A stretch of DNA of 22,283 bases from a virus: IMG/VR virus record IMGVR_UViG_3300044621_000144, positions 1 through 22,283 of that record; one strand, written 5' to 3'. Made by a program: the position numbers and the translations under genes. Under the pieces are notes generated by a model that did not search any database, had not been told where the DNA came from, and worked only from the letters and a program-made list of their open reading frames with translations. Each line of letters begins with the position of its first letter. The first letter of the stretch is position 1. Below are positions 12,325 to 19,347 of the stretch, one piece after another.

Positions 12325-13355
12325 TGCCCGCAGGAACACCTAAAGTAGCCATGTTTGGGGGCAAATCAATTGTTCCCGCAGGCTCGCAAACATTTAACGC
12401 TTCTGGCACTTTCACCGTACCGGTTGGTGTTACTAAAGTCAATATCACCGGTAAAGGGGGAAATGGTGCTGCGGGTAACCCGGGCAATCCAGGCAACACT
12501 GGCCCGTGGCCCGGCTCTGGGGTTGCCGGTGGAGGCGGAGGCGGAGGTGGGGGATCACTAGCGGCCTATTACCCAACTTATAATTTCTATGGGAATTATT
12601 GTGGTACTAACGGCGGAAACGGGGGCTCTACTCCTTTAGGGTCTGGCGGTAATGGGGGTGGTGGGGGCTCGTCAGGTGCTAGCGGTGGGGCCGGAAATTC
12701 TGCGGCTAGTGCCGGCGCTGGTAACCCTGGTAACAATGGTAACTTTGGCGCCACGGGGGGCACTTCATCTGGAATTTGTAAAACTTTTCCAGGTGGGGCT
12801 GGCGGGTTCGGTGGATATGGTGGGGCTGCTGGTGCAGGCTCTGCTGGCGGTTTGGGCGGCGGCGGGGGATACGGAGGCAGTGCACTCGTATGTCCATGCG
12901 GAAATAATTTTTCTTGTGGAGGGCCGTTTGGCGGAGGCTATGGCGGTAACGTAGGCGGCGGTGCCGGTGCTAACGGCAGTAATTTGTACTCCCCCTTTCC
13001 TTGCAATCCCGATTTTGGCGGTGGCGGTTCTGGTAGTTGTAACCCAGGAAACCCCGGTAATGCGGGTGGTAATGGCGGTAACATCGGTGGCGGTTCAGGG
13101 TCCGGCAGTAGTCCTGGAGCGCCGGGTTATAGCGCAGGTGGAGGCGGAGGGCGCGGCGCTATTTTCGCAGGTGGTGGCGGTGGCGGCGGGCGTTCTGCCG
13201 GAGCGGTTCCAGGCTCACCGGGCAACCCTGGTAATCCAGGCTCTAATTCCACGCCATCTACCTTCAATTGTTTAACTGTAACTCCAGGCGGTAGTTATCC
13301 AATCACTGTCGGGAACCCAGGCGGTCAAGTAGTTATTAGTTGGAATACTCAATAA
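12324..13355 (+). CDS. Glycine-rich, collagen-like adhesin or fibre-tip protein
   Basis: A 343-aa protein. Residues 20-43 (SQTFNASGTFTVPVGVTKVN) form the beta lead-in often seen before glycine-rich phage domains. Residues 44-310 are dominated by Gly, with poly-Gly runs (nine Gly at 69-77) and Gly-X-Y triplets with Pro in Y: GNP-GNP-GNT-GPW at 51-62, GNP-GNN at 133-138, GNP-GNA at 242-247, GSP-GNP-GNP-GSN at 297-308. Eight cysteines are present, including VCPCGNNFSC. The end, PGGSYPITVGNPGGQVVISW, is a beta closing strand. Such proteins can pack as polyglycine-II helices, as in phage S16 gp38-type adhesins, or as collagen-like rods. It is probably a receptor-binding tip. The four oxygenase genes upstream make hydroxylation of its prolines a reasonable idea. 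Confidence 0.75.
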   Translation: MPAGTPKVAMFGGKSIVPAGSQTFNASGTFTVPVGVTKVNITGKGGNGAAGNPGNPGNTGPWPGSGVAGGGGGGGGGSLAAYYPTYNFYGNYCGTNGGNGGSTPLGSGGNGGGGGSSGASGGAGNSAASAGAGNPGNNGNFGATGGTSSGICKTFPGGAGGFGGYGGAAGAGSAGGLGGGGGYGGSALVCPCGNNFSCGGPFGGGYGGNVGGGAGANGSNLYSPFPCNPDFGGGGSGSCNPGNPGNAGGNGGNIGGGSGSGSSPGAPGYSAGGGGGRGAIFAGGGGGGGRSAGAVPGSPGNPGNPGSNSTPSTFNCLTVTPGGSYPITVGNPGGQVVISWNTQ

Positions 13356-13879
13356 TGAAAAACAGCGAACGGAAAAAAGAATTTGAGCGTTTAGATAACG
13401 AAATGTCTGTTCAAAGCAGACATGGAGATTTATCGCGTGCTCGATCTATAACCGCCGGTATTTGCCCCGGCGGTGTTACAGAAATAAACATGCGGGGCAA
13501 TAACAGCAACCTGTGGATTATTTTGCAGCCTGTAGAAGTCATTGAGTTTATTCATCAACTGGCCGCAAACGTAGGGTGCCATATTCATCTTCAGCCGCGA
13601 AATGATTTTTCGAGTTGGAGAAACTGGAAGTACACCCCGGGAGAGTTGGAACACTACAGGAACGGTGGCGGTGCACTGCGGAACACCGGTTCCGGGCACG
13701 CACCCCACGTAAATGACATGGATGTGCACGCGGACAAAGGTAGAACTTTGCCGCCCCCTGAGCAGCAGCCGGGACTTCAACCCGCCTTAATGGCAAGGAG
13801 TAATGAAAATGAGCAAACTGTGGCAACTCAAAAAATTGTCGGACGGAAGCGCACTAAGCGAGCCGCAGCCGCTGCCTGA
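13355..13879 (+). CDS. Conserved phage protein of unknown function
   Basis: A 174-aa protein starting at ATG 13355, which overlaps the glycine-rich gene's TAA; an ATG 15 bases upstream lies inside that gene and is not preferred. It has GVTEINMRG at about 46-54, LWIILQPVEVIEFIHQLAAN, VGCHIHLQPRNDFSSWRNW, HVNDMD and LPPPEQQPGLQPALM, then a basic tail GRKRTKRAAAAA. I recall this combination from uncultured phages without a function. His, Asp and Trp are plentiful, but no known catalytic pattern is evident. The last 71 bases overlap the next gene in another frame, an unusually long overlap here. Confidence 0.68.
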   Translation: MKNSERKKEFERLDNEMSVQSRHGDLSRARSITAGICPGGVTEINMRGNNSNLWIILQPVEVIEFIHQLAANVGCHIHLQPRNDFSSWRNWKYTPGELEHYRNGGGALRNTGSGHAPHVNDMDVHADKGRTLPPPEQQPGLQPALMARSNENEQTVATQKIVGRKRTKRAAAAA

Positions 13880-14198
13880 AAATTGGGGGCCCATCTTTGG
13901 CCTTCACGGCTTCATCGACCAGATCGGTGACCTGTCTTGGCTGGGCGAGTCTTACAACGATCAAGGATGGGTTGAGGTTGGCGATGCGCCTCCTGGCCCG
14001 GTTCCGTCTTCTGCGGCTGAACTCGCATGGGATCGCGCTAAGAAGATGTTGGCCGAGTCCGACTGGTCTGTCCTGCCGGATGTGCCTATGACTGCGGGCG
14101 ACCGCGCACTGTGGATTGAGTATCGCCGTGCATTGCGCGAGATTCGTCTTCAGGCAGGTTTTCCCGACAACATTCAGTGGCCCAAGGCCCCTGAGTGA
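13809..14198 (+). CDS. Tail/fibre assembly chaperone-like protein
   Basis: A 129-aa product. AAGGAG at 13795-13800 lies eight bases before ATG 13809, so this start is preferred over ATG 13803, which is only two bases from it. The C-terminal half carries the signature of the Phage_tail_APC family (PF16778): WDRAKKMLAESDWSVLPDVP, then ALWIEYRRALREIRLQ, AGFPDNIQWPKAP. In such proteins the helical domain is thought to assist folding or assembly of tail or fibre proteins. The N-terminal part (LWQLKKLSDG, FGLHGFIDQIG, YNDQGWVEVG) resembles a small beta module. Position after the glycine-rich protein suggests that protein or the fibres as clients. Confidence 0.78.
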   Translation: MSKLWQLKKLSDGSALSEPQPLPENWGPIFGLHGFIDQIGDLSWLGESYNDQGWVEVGDAPPGPVPSSAAELAWDRAKKMLAESDWSVLPDVPMTAGDRALWIEYRRALREIRLQAGFPDNIQWPKAPE

Positions 14199-14425
14199 AC
14201 AAGTACACGATCCGGTTCAATAAGTCACGCGGACAACCGGGTCGTGGCTCCATGCTTCACGTCTGGCGCGTTTTTGAGGGCAGCAGAGAAATCCTTGCCA
14301 AGCACGTTAGGATTGAAACCCGGTCGTGGACAGAGTTGGATGCCAACGGGCAGGACTACAACATCGCGTGCCGTGGGCGCATGATGTTCTTTGAAGACAC
14401 CGACACGGTGGTGATCACGGAGTAA
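14195..14425 (+). CDS. Small conserved protein, unknown function
   Basis: A 76-aa basic protein starting at a GTG that overlaps the previous TGA. It has a strand-rich pattern: KYTIRFNKSRG, then MLHVWRVFEGSREILAKHV and MMFFEDTDTVVITE. No catalytic motif or membrane segment is seen. It separates the fibre-chaperone gene from the lysis cassette. The function is unknown. Confidence 0.63.
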   Translation: MNKYTIRFNKSRGQPGRGSMLHVWRVFEGSREILAKHVRIETRSWTELDANGQDYNIACRGRMMFFEDTDTVVITE

Positions 14426-14428
14426 ATC

Positions 14429-14794
14429 ATGGAAGAAACCAAACCCGCCGAGACAGCCAAGGAAGTTGCCGGTAAGTCCATCGGCAGGTTTGGCCTTTTC
14501 TACATCACCCTGATCGTGCTGATTGGGGTAGGCTCCTCTTACTTCCTGTCCGACTCTGCCATCACGGCAGTGATGACGATGATCGGTGGCGCACTGGTTG
14601 CGCTCATCAACATGATGAACGGCATCGCCGGTACTGCCGAGAAGCAGGAAAAGCCCGAGTTCAAGGTCATCCAGACCCTGATCGACAAGTTGGACCGCCT
14701 GGATAAGCCTGAGCAGCCCATGAAGGTGACCGTGCAGGGCGACAAAGTGACGGTCAGCAAGGGCGACGACACTGTAACGGCGTCAAGGGAGTAA
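14429..14794 (+). CDS. Small two-TM membrane protein (holin-like candidate)
   Basis: A 121-aa protein. Two hydrophobic segments at about residues 22-41 (LFYITLIVLIGVGSSYFL) and 45-68 (AITAVMTMIGGALVALIN) lie between an acidic N-terminus and a long charged C-terminal tail (KLDRLDKPEQPMKVTVQGDK). Such a two-TM hairpin followed by soluble tail is compatible with a holin or antiholin. It begins a run of three small membrane proteins before the lysozyme. Its exact lysis role is inferred from position. Confidence 0.66.
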   Translation: MEETKPAETAKEVAGKSIGRFGLFYITLIVLIGVGSSYFLSDSAITAVMTMIGGALVALINMMNGIAGTAEKQEKPEFKVIQTLIDKLDRLDKPEQPMKVTVQGDKVTVSKGDDTVTASRE

Positions 14795-14796
14795 AC

Positions 14797-15072
14797 ATGG
14801 CATGGTCAGACGTACTCAAGGCAGTCATCCCTATCGTGGTGGCTGCACTTGCTTGGCTACTGGGACAGGTTGCATCCTTCTCTGAGCGTCTGACCAAGAT
14901 CGAAGGGCAGATGCCTGCCCTCATCACGAAGGAAGGCACGCCCACTGACAGTCCTATCAGCGCAGAGCGCAGGCAGATTCAGAAAGAGCAACTGATGGCC
15001 CACATAAATGAGTTGCAGGTCAAGGTCAGGCTGCTTGAGGAGCGTGAGCGTATTGCCAGGGGGAATAAGTAA
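14797..15072 (+). CDS. Small membrane protein with coiled-coil tail (lysis-associated?)
   Basis: A 91-aa protein preceded by AAGGGAG. Residues 6-30 (VLKAVIPIVVAALAWLLGQV) form one transmembrane helix, followed by a Ser/Thr/Pro linker and a charged helix (QIQKEQLMAHINELQVKVRL, then LEERERIARG). One TM plus a periplasmic or cytoplasmic coiled coil is the shape of inner-membrane spanins and some holin-associated proteins. No outer-membrane spanin lipobox gene is seen nearby. The stop overlaps the next ATG. Confidence 0.64.
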   Translation: MAWSDVLKAVIPIVVAALAWLLGQVASFSERLTKIEGQMPALITKEGTPTDSPISAERRQIQKEQLMAHINELQVKVRLLEERERIARGNK

Positions 15073-15575
15073 TGCTGTCACTCATTTCGACCCTCGGCGG
15101 TCTGCTGATCTCGGGCCTGCCCAAGTTGATGGAGTATTTCCAGAACAAGGCAGACCAAGCCCATGAACTGCGTCTGGCGCAGATTCAGACTGAGCGGGAA
15201 CTTCAACTGGCAGCGGCAGGCTTCGCCGCCCAGGCCCGGATGGAGGAGATTCGCACCGAGCAGGTTGCGATGGAAACCGACGCCCGGATGACCGAAGCGG
15301 CTCTGGACCACGACAAAAAGGTTCTGGAGAAGGCATCCAAGTGGGTTGCCAACTATGTCGGGACGGTGCGCCCCACGGTGACCTACTTGTTCGTGCTTGA
15401 GTTGATTGCGCTCAACGGCTTCATGGCGTGGTATCTGTGGAACCACCCGGAACTGATCCAGAGCGTAGATGATGTGATCCGCTACTCCGACCTGATCTTC
15501 TCCAGTGACGAGATGGCCATGCTCGGCGGCATCATCGGGTTTTGGTTTGGTTCTCGCCAGTGGAATAAGAAGTGA
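15072..15575 (+). CDS. Holin, GTA/3TM-like (PF11351-like)
   Basis: A 167-aa protein. The N-terminal hydrophobic segment (LISTLGGLLISGLPKLM) is followed by a long charged helix (residues about 25-105, QIQTERELQLAAAGFAAQ and on). Then comes YVGTVRPTVTYLFVLELIAL, an R-P-x-x-T-Y motif entering a TM helix, and a last hydrophobic stretch MLGGIIGFWFGSRQW. The R-P...FWFGxR ending is typical of the 3TM holin family (PF11351) first described for gene transfer agents. It would permeabilise the inner membrane so that the lysozyme encoded next reaches peptidoglycan. The family call rests on these motifs and context. Confidence 0.78.
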   Translation: MLSLISTLGGLLISGLPKLMEYFQNKADQAHELRLAQIQTERELQLAAAGFAAQARMEEIRTEQVAMETDARMTEAALDHDKKVLEKASKWVANYVGTVRPTVTYLFVLELIALNGFMAWYLWNHPELIQSVDDVIRYSDLIFSSDEMAMLGGIIGFWFGSRQWNKK

Positions 15576-16075
15576 AACTGAGCAAGGTGGGCGAGGCTCT
15601 CATGCACAAGTATGAGGGCTTTAGGAGTAAACCCTACCTTTGCCCCGCTCACATCTGGACGATTGGCTATGGCCATGTGCTGTACCAAGAGCAGATCAGG
15701 CTCCCGGTCATCCGCAAGGAAGGCTATACCGGGATGCTCCGCAACGAGTTCCCCCTGAAGCTGGAGGACAACCGTGTTTGGACCAAGACGGAGATCGACG
15801 AACTATTCCATGCTGATGTCGTCGTGTTTGAACGTGGTGTTCTTCGACTTGTTCCCCGCATACTTGGCCGTCAAGGCGGCTTTGACGCTCTGGTCAGTTT
15901 TGCCTTTAATGCAGGGCTAGGCAATCTTCAGCGCAGTCAGATCAGGATGCGTGCCAATCGGGATGACTGGAACGGAGCGGCAGACGCCTTCCGCCAGTGG
16001 ACGATGGGCGGCGGCAAAGTCCTTCCAGGTCTGGTTAAACGCAGGGAAGCCGAGATTGCCCTTTTCCTGTCTTGA
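15572..16075 (+). CDS. Endolysin, GH24 T4-type lysozyme
   Basis: A 167-aa muramidase started at a GTG overlapping the holin stop. The N-terminal catalytic region reads H-K-Y-E-G-F..., with Glu15 and T-I-G-Y-G-H starting at Thr30: E and T are spaced 15 residues apart as in T4 lysozyme (E11/T26). The middle position, where T4 has Asp20, is Cys24 here. FDALVSFAFNAGLGNLQRSQ (about 111-130) and LPGLVKRREAEIALFL at the end are the conserved C-terminal helices. It hydrolyses the NAM-NAG bond of peptidoglycan. No signal or SAR segment is visible, so export depends on the holin. The Asp-to-Cys change is a known natural variant. Confidence 0.92.
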   Translation: MKLSKVGEALMHKYEGFRSKPYLCPAHIWTIGYGHVLYQEQIRLPVIRKEGYTGMLRNEFPLKLEDNRVWTKTEIDELFHADVVVFERGVLRLVPRILGRQGGFDALVSFAFNAGLGNLQRSQIRMRANRDDWNGAADAFRQWTMGGGKVLPGLVKRREAEIALFLS

Positions 16076-16090
16076 CGGGAGAATACCGAT

Positions 16091-17941
16091 ATGCCGCTCA
16101 AGAAACTCACTCTCAAGCCCGGTGTAAACAAAGAGAACACCCGCTATACCAACGAGAACGGTTGGTATGAGTGCGACAAGGTGCGCTTCCGCCAGGGCAC
16201 TCCCGAGAAGATTGGCGGATGGACTCGCATATCTGCTAATACGTTCCGTGGTGTTTGCCGATCCCTGTGGAACTGGGTCACGCTGGCCGGTGAAAACCTG
16301 ATTGGAGTTGGCACCAACCTGAAGTTCTACATCGAGCGCGGGGGCCAGTATTACGACATCACGCCCATTCGCTCTACGGTGACGCTTGGAACTGACCCCT
16401 TTACCGGCGATGGCACCTCAATCGTCACCGTAACTGCTGCTTCTCATGGCGGCATCACGGGGGACTTTGTGACCTTCAGTGGGGTGACGGGCGCTTATGC
16501 TCCGGTGTTGAATTCTGAATTTCAGATCACTGTTACGGGTGTCAACACTTACACCATCGACGCATTAACCAATGTGGCGGCGGGCGCCACGGGCGGTTCT
16601 ACGGTATCTGCCGCCTACCAGATCAATGTGGGCCCAGAGATTGAAGTCCCAGTGACCGGATGGGGTGCGGGAACCTGGGGCACAGGGCCGTGGGGGATTG
16701 GTGTTCCGAGCACCACCCGCACATCTATTCGCCTGTGGAGCCAGGGTAACTTCGGTGAAGACCTGATCTTTGGGCCTCGGCGCGGCCCCATGTACTACTG
16801 GGATAACACGACCGGGGTGAGTGTTCGTGGGGTCGAACTTTCCACCCTGTCTGGTGCAAACGGGGTGCCAACAATCCAGAACGAGATTTTTATCTCGGAC
16901 ATCAACCGCTTCGTGTTTGCACTGGGCTGCAACGAGATTGGCTCCTCCGTCATCGACCCCATGCTGATCCGGTGGTCAGACCAAGAGAGCGCGGTTGACT
17001 GGACCCCTTCGGCGACCAATCAGGCGGGTAGTCTGCGCCTTTCGCACGGCTCCGAGATCGTCACGGCAGTCCAGGCCCGCCAAGAACTTGTGGTGTTCAC
17101 GGACTCTGCCGTTTACTCTTTGCAGTACCTGGGCGCTCCAGAGGTGTGGGGCGCTCAACTGTTGGGCGACAACATTTCCATCGAAAGCCCGAATGCTGCG
17201 GTTATTGCATCTGGCGTGGTGTACTGGATGGGCGTGGACAAGTTCTACGCCTACGATGGTCGCGTGCAAACGCTGCCTTGCGATCTGCGGCGCCATGTCT
17301 TTGGCGACTTCAATCAGGATCAAGGTAACCAAGTGTTCGCCGGGACCAATGAGGGCTTCAATGAAGTCTGGTGGTTCTACTGCTCGGCCAACTCCACAAC
17401 CGTAGACCGATACGTTGTCTTCAATTACCTGGAGAAGATTTGGTACTACGGCACGATGGCCCGCACGGCATGGCTCGATTCTGGCCTACGCAACTACCCG
17501 ATGGCGGCTACGTATTCCTACAACCTTGTGAACCATGAGCAAGGGGTGGACGACAACGCCACCGGGACACCCACTGCAATCAACGCCTATATTGAATCTG
17601 CCGAGTTCGACATTGAAGACGGCCAGAACTTTGGTTTCATCTGGCGCATGCTGCCGGACGTGACGTTTGTAGGCTCGACGGCCAACAATCCGCAATTAAC
17701 CATGTCGCTCATCCCCATGAAGGGGGCGGGCTCCGGGTTTAACAACCCTCAGTCTTTGGGCGGATCAAGCAGTGCAGCGGTCACGCGCACGGCCACGGTG
17801 CCGATTGAGCAGTTCACCAACATCGTTTACATCCGGGTGCGTGGGCGTCAGTTGATTATGAAGGCTGAGTCCAATGCTCTCGGCGTGACGTGGCAGTTGG
17901 GCTCACCCCGTATCGACGTTCGGATGGATGGCCGCAGATGA
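16091..17941 (+). CDS. Nozzle or packaged-DNA-stabilisation-like tail protein (P22 gp10-like)
   Basis: A 616-aa protein. The N-terminus (LTLKPGVNKENTRYTNENG, WYECDKVRFRQGTPEKIGGW) is a recurring phage block. After GTNLKFYIERGGQYYDITPI, residues about 97-180 look like an inserted beta domain (IVTVTAASHGG, VTFSGV, TYTIDAL). Next is GWGAGTWGTGPWG at 190-202. The remainder has repeated strand-Trp patterns (IRLWSQGNFGEDLIFGP, YYWDNTTG, MLIRWSDQESAVDWTP, ELVVFTDSAVYSLQYLG, YWMGVDKFYAYDGR), as in beta-propeller nozzle proteins such as P22 gp10 and T7 gp12. It probably forms the short tail tube below the connector. A minor tail protein is the alternative. Confidence 0.7.
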   Translation: MPLKKLTLKPGVNKENTRYTNENGWYECDKVRFRQGTPEKIGGWTRISANTFRGVCRSLWNWVTLAGENLIGVGTNLKFYIERGGQYYDITPIRSTVTLGTDPFTGDGTSIVTVTAASHGGITGDFVTFSGVTGAYAPVLNSEFQITVTGVNTYTIDALTNVAAGATGGSTVSAAYQINVGPEIEVPVTGWGAGTWGTGPWGIGVPSTTRTSIRLWSQGNFGEDLIFGPRRGPMYYWDNTTGVSVRGVELSTLSGANGVPTIQNEIFISDINRFVFALGCNEIGSSVIDPMLIRWSDQESAVDWTPSATNQAGSLRLSHGSEIVTAVQARQELVVFTDSAVYSLQYLGAPEVWGAQLLGDNISIESPNAAVIASGVVYWMGVDKFYAYDGRVQTLPCDLRRHVFGDFNQDQGNQVFAGTNEGFNEVWWFYCSANSTTVDRYVVFNYLEKIWYYGTMARTAWLDSGLRNYPMAATYSYNLVNHEQGVDDNATGTPTAINAYIESAEFDIEDGQNFGFIWRMLPDVTFVGSTANNPQLTMSLIPMKGAGSGFNNPQSLGGSSSAAVTRTATVPIEQFTNIVYIRVRGRQLIMKAESNALGVTWQLGSPRIDVRMDGRR

Positions 17942-19314
17942 CACTGCTTGTCGAAAATGTCACCGTACCTGCGCCGCCCAATCTTCCCCTGGCACCGGGG
18001 GATTACGACTCTCGGTATCAGGAGCAGTTCAACAACGTCCTGCGTCTGTACTTCAACCGTTTAGACGCAATACTGAGGGGTCTCGTGACTACAACCGTAC
18101 CCATCCCGGTCTCTATTGGCGGCACCAACCTAGATGCCTTTGGACGGATGCGGGTCAGCAACCCGCTGACTTTGTTCGACTCATCCCATCGCTATGCGGA
18201 CAACAACCTGTGGGTCAACAGCATCACCGGCACGGCAGCCGACACGTTCAATGCGAACGAGGGCTTGATCGACATGACGGTTGGCTCGGCCAGTGGTGAC
18301 CAGATCATCCGCGAGACAATCAAAGTCTTTTCGTATCAGCCGGGTAAAAGCCTGTTGGTGATGAACACGTTTGTGTTCGGTGAGGCCAAGGCCAACCTGC
18401 GCCAACGGGCGGGCTACTACGGTGCAGCCAACGGCATTTACTTTGAACGCGAAGGCTCAACCAACTACATGGTCGAGCGCAGCAGCGTGACAGGCGCTCC
18501 GATCAACACCCGTGTGGCCCAGGCAGATTGGAATCAAGACCCACTGGATGGCACAGGCCCGTCTGGCCTGACGCTGGACTCTTCTAAGGCACAGATTCTC
18601 TATCTTGACGTTGAGTGGCTTGGTCTTGGTACGGTACGCACCGGGTTCATCATCAACGGGGCATTTGTCCCGTGCCACAACTTTGACCACGCCAATCTGG
18701 TCAACACCACCTACATCACCACCGCTTCTTTGCCGCTGCGGTATGAGATGACCAATATGGCAGCGACCAGTGGGGCAAGCACGCTCAAACAGGTCTGCTC
18801 GACCGTAATCTCTGAGGGCGGGTATGAACTACGCGGGGCGCAGTTGTCCGCAGGGACTCCCATCACAACCCCGAAAACGCTGACCACTGCCGGGACGGTT
18901 TACCCCATCGTGTCGTTTCGCTTGAAATCAACGCGGTTGGACGGTATTGCTATCCTGACCGCAATATCAATTTTGGGCGTCACGAACAACGCAAACTATC
19001 AATGGTCGGTGGTTGTAAACGGCACCACGACAGGTGGCACTTGGGTCAGTGCAGGCACGAACTCTTCTGTTGAGTACAACATTACCGGTACATCGTTCTC
19101 CTCTACCGGGGGCCGCATCTTGGCGACGGGCTACTTCCAAGGCTCCAACCAAGGGGCCACCAGTGTGGACATCTTGAAGGCCGCGCTGTTCACCACTCAA
19201 CTTGAGCGCAACCCGTTCACAGCGACGGCCTACGAGATTACGCTTGCCTGCTCGGCTGCGTCCAACGGGGATCAGGTGCTTGGCTCTCTGGACTGGGAAG
19301 AGATTAGCCGATGA
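17938..19314 (+). CDS. Large virion-type protein, unknown role
   Basis: A 458-aa protein started at ATG 17938 (ATGA overlap); an in-frame ATG at 17890 lies in the previous gene and is not used. Residues 1-50 hold a Pro-rich lead (VPAPPNLPLAPGDYDSRYQE) and a helix (FNNVLRLYFNRLDAIL). Then FGRMRVSNPLTLFDSSHRYA begins a large beta region with FNANEGLIDMTV and AGYYGAANGIYFEREG. The C-terminal third is Thr/Ser/Gly-rich with repeating strands and ends GSLDWEEISR. The RMRVSNPxTLFDS block recurs in uncultured phages and is annotated as structural. A tail or host-contact role fits, but no direct evidence is seen. Confidence 0.7.
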   Translation: MTLLVENVTVPAPPNLPLAPGDYDSRYQEQFNNVLRLYFNRLDAILRGLVTTTVPIPVSIGGTNLDAFGRMRVSNPLTLFDSSHRYADNNLWVNSITGTAADTFNANEGLIDMTVGSASGDQIIRETIKVFSYQPGKSLLVMNTFVFGEAKANLRQRAGYYGAANGIYFEREGSTNYMVERSSVTGAPINTRVAQADWNQDPLDGTGPSGLTLDSSKAQILYLDVEWLGLGTVRTGFIINGAFVPCHNFDHANLVNTTYITTASLPLRYEMTNMAATSGASTLKQVCSTVISEGGYELRGAQLSAGTPITTPKTLTTAGTVYPIVSFRLKSTRLDGIAILTAISILGVTNNANYQWSVVVNGTTTGGTWVSAGTNSSVEYNITGTSFSSTGGRILATGYFQGSNQGATSVDILKAALFTTQLERNPFTATAYEITLACSAASNGDQVLGSLDWEEISR

Positions 19315-19343
19315 CTGCCTCCTTCTACGACCTGACGCAATAA
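19311..19343 (+). CDS. Ten-codon open frame at an ATGA junction (mini-ORF)
   Basis: ATG at 19311 overlaps the preceding TGA (ATGA) and opens a frame of ten codons (MTASFYDLTQ) ending TAA, four bases before the next gene's ATG at 19348. It could be a translational relay between the two genes or a chance frame. No function is claimed. Confidence 0.3.
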   Translation: MTASFYDLTQ

Positions 19344-19347
19344 GATC

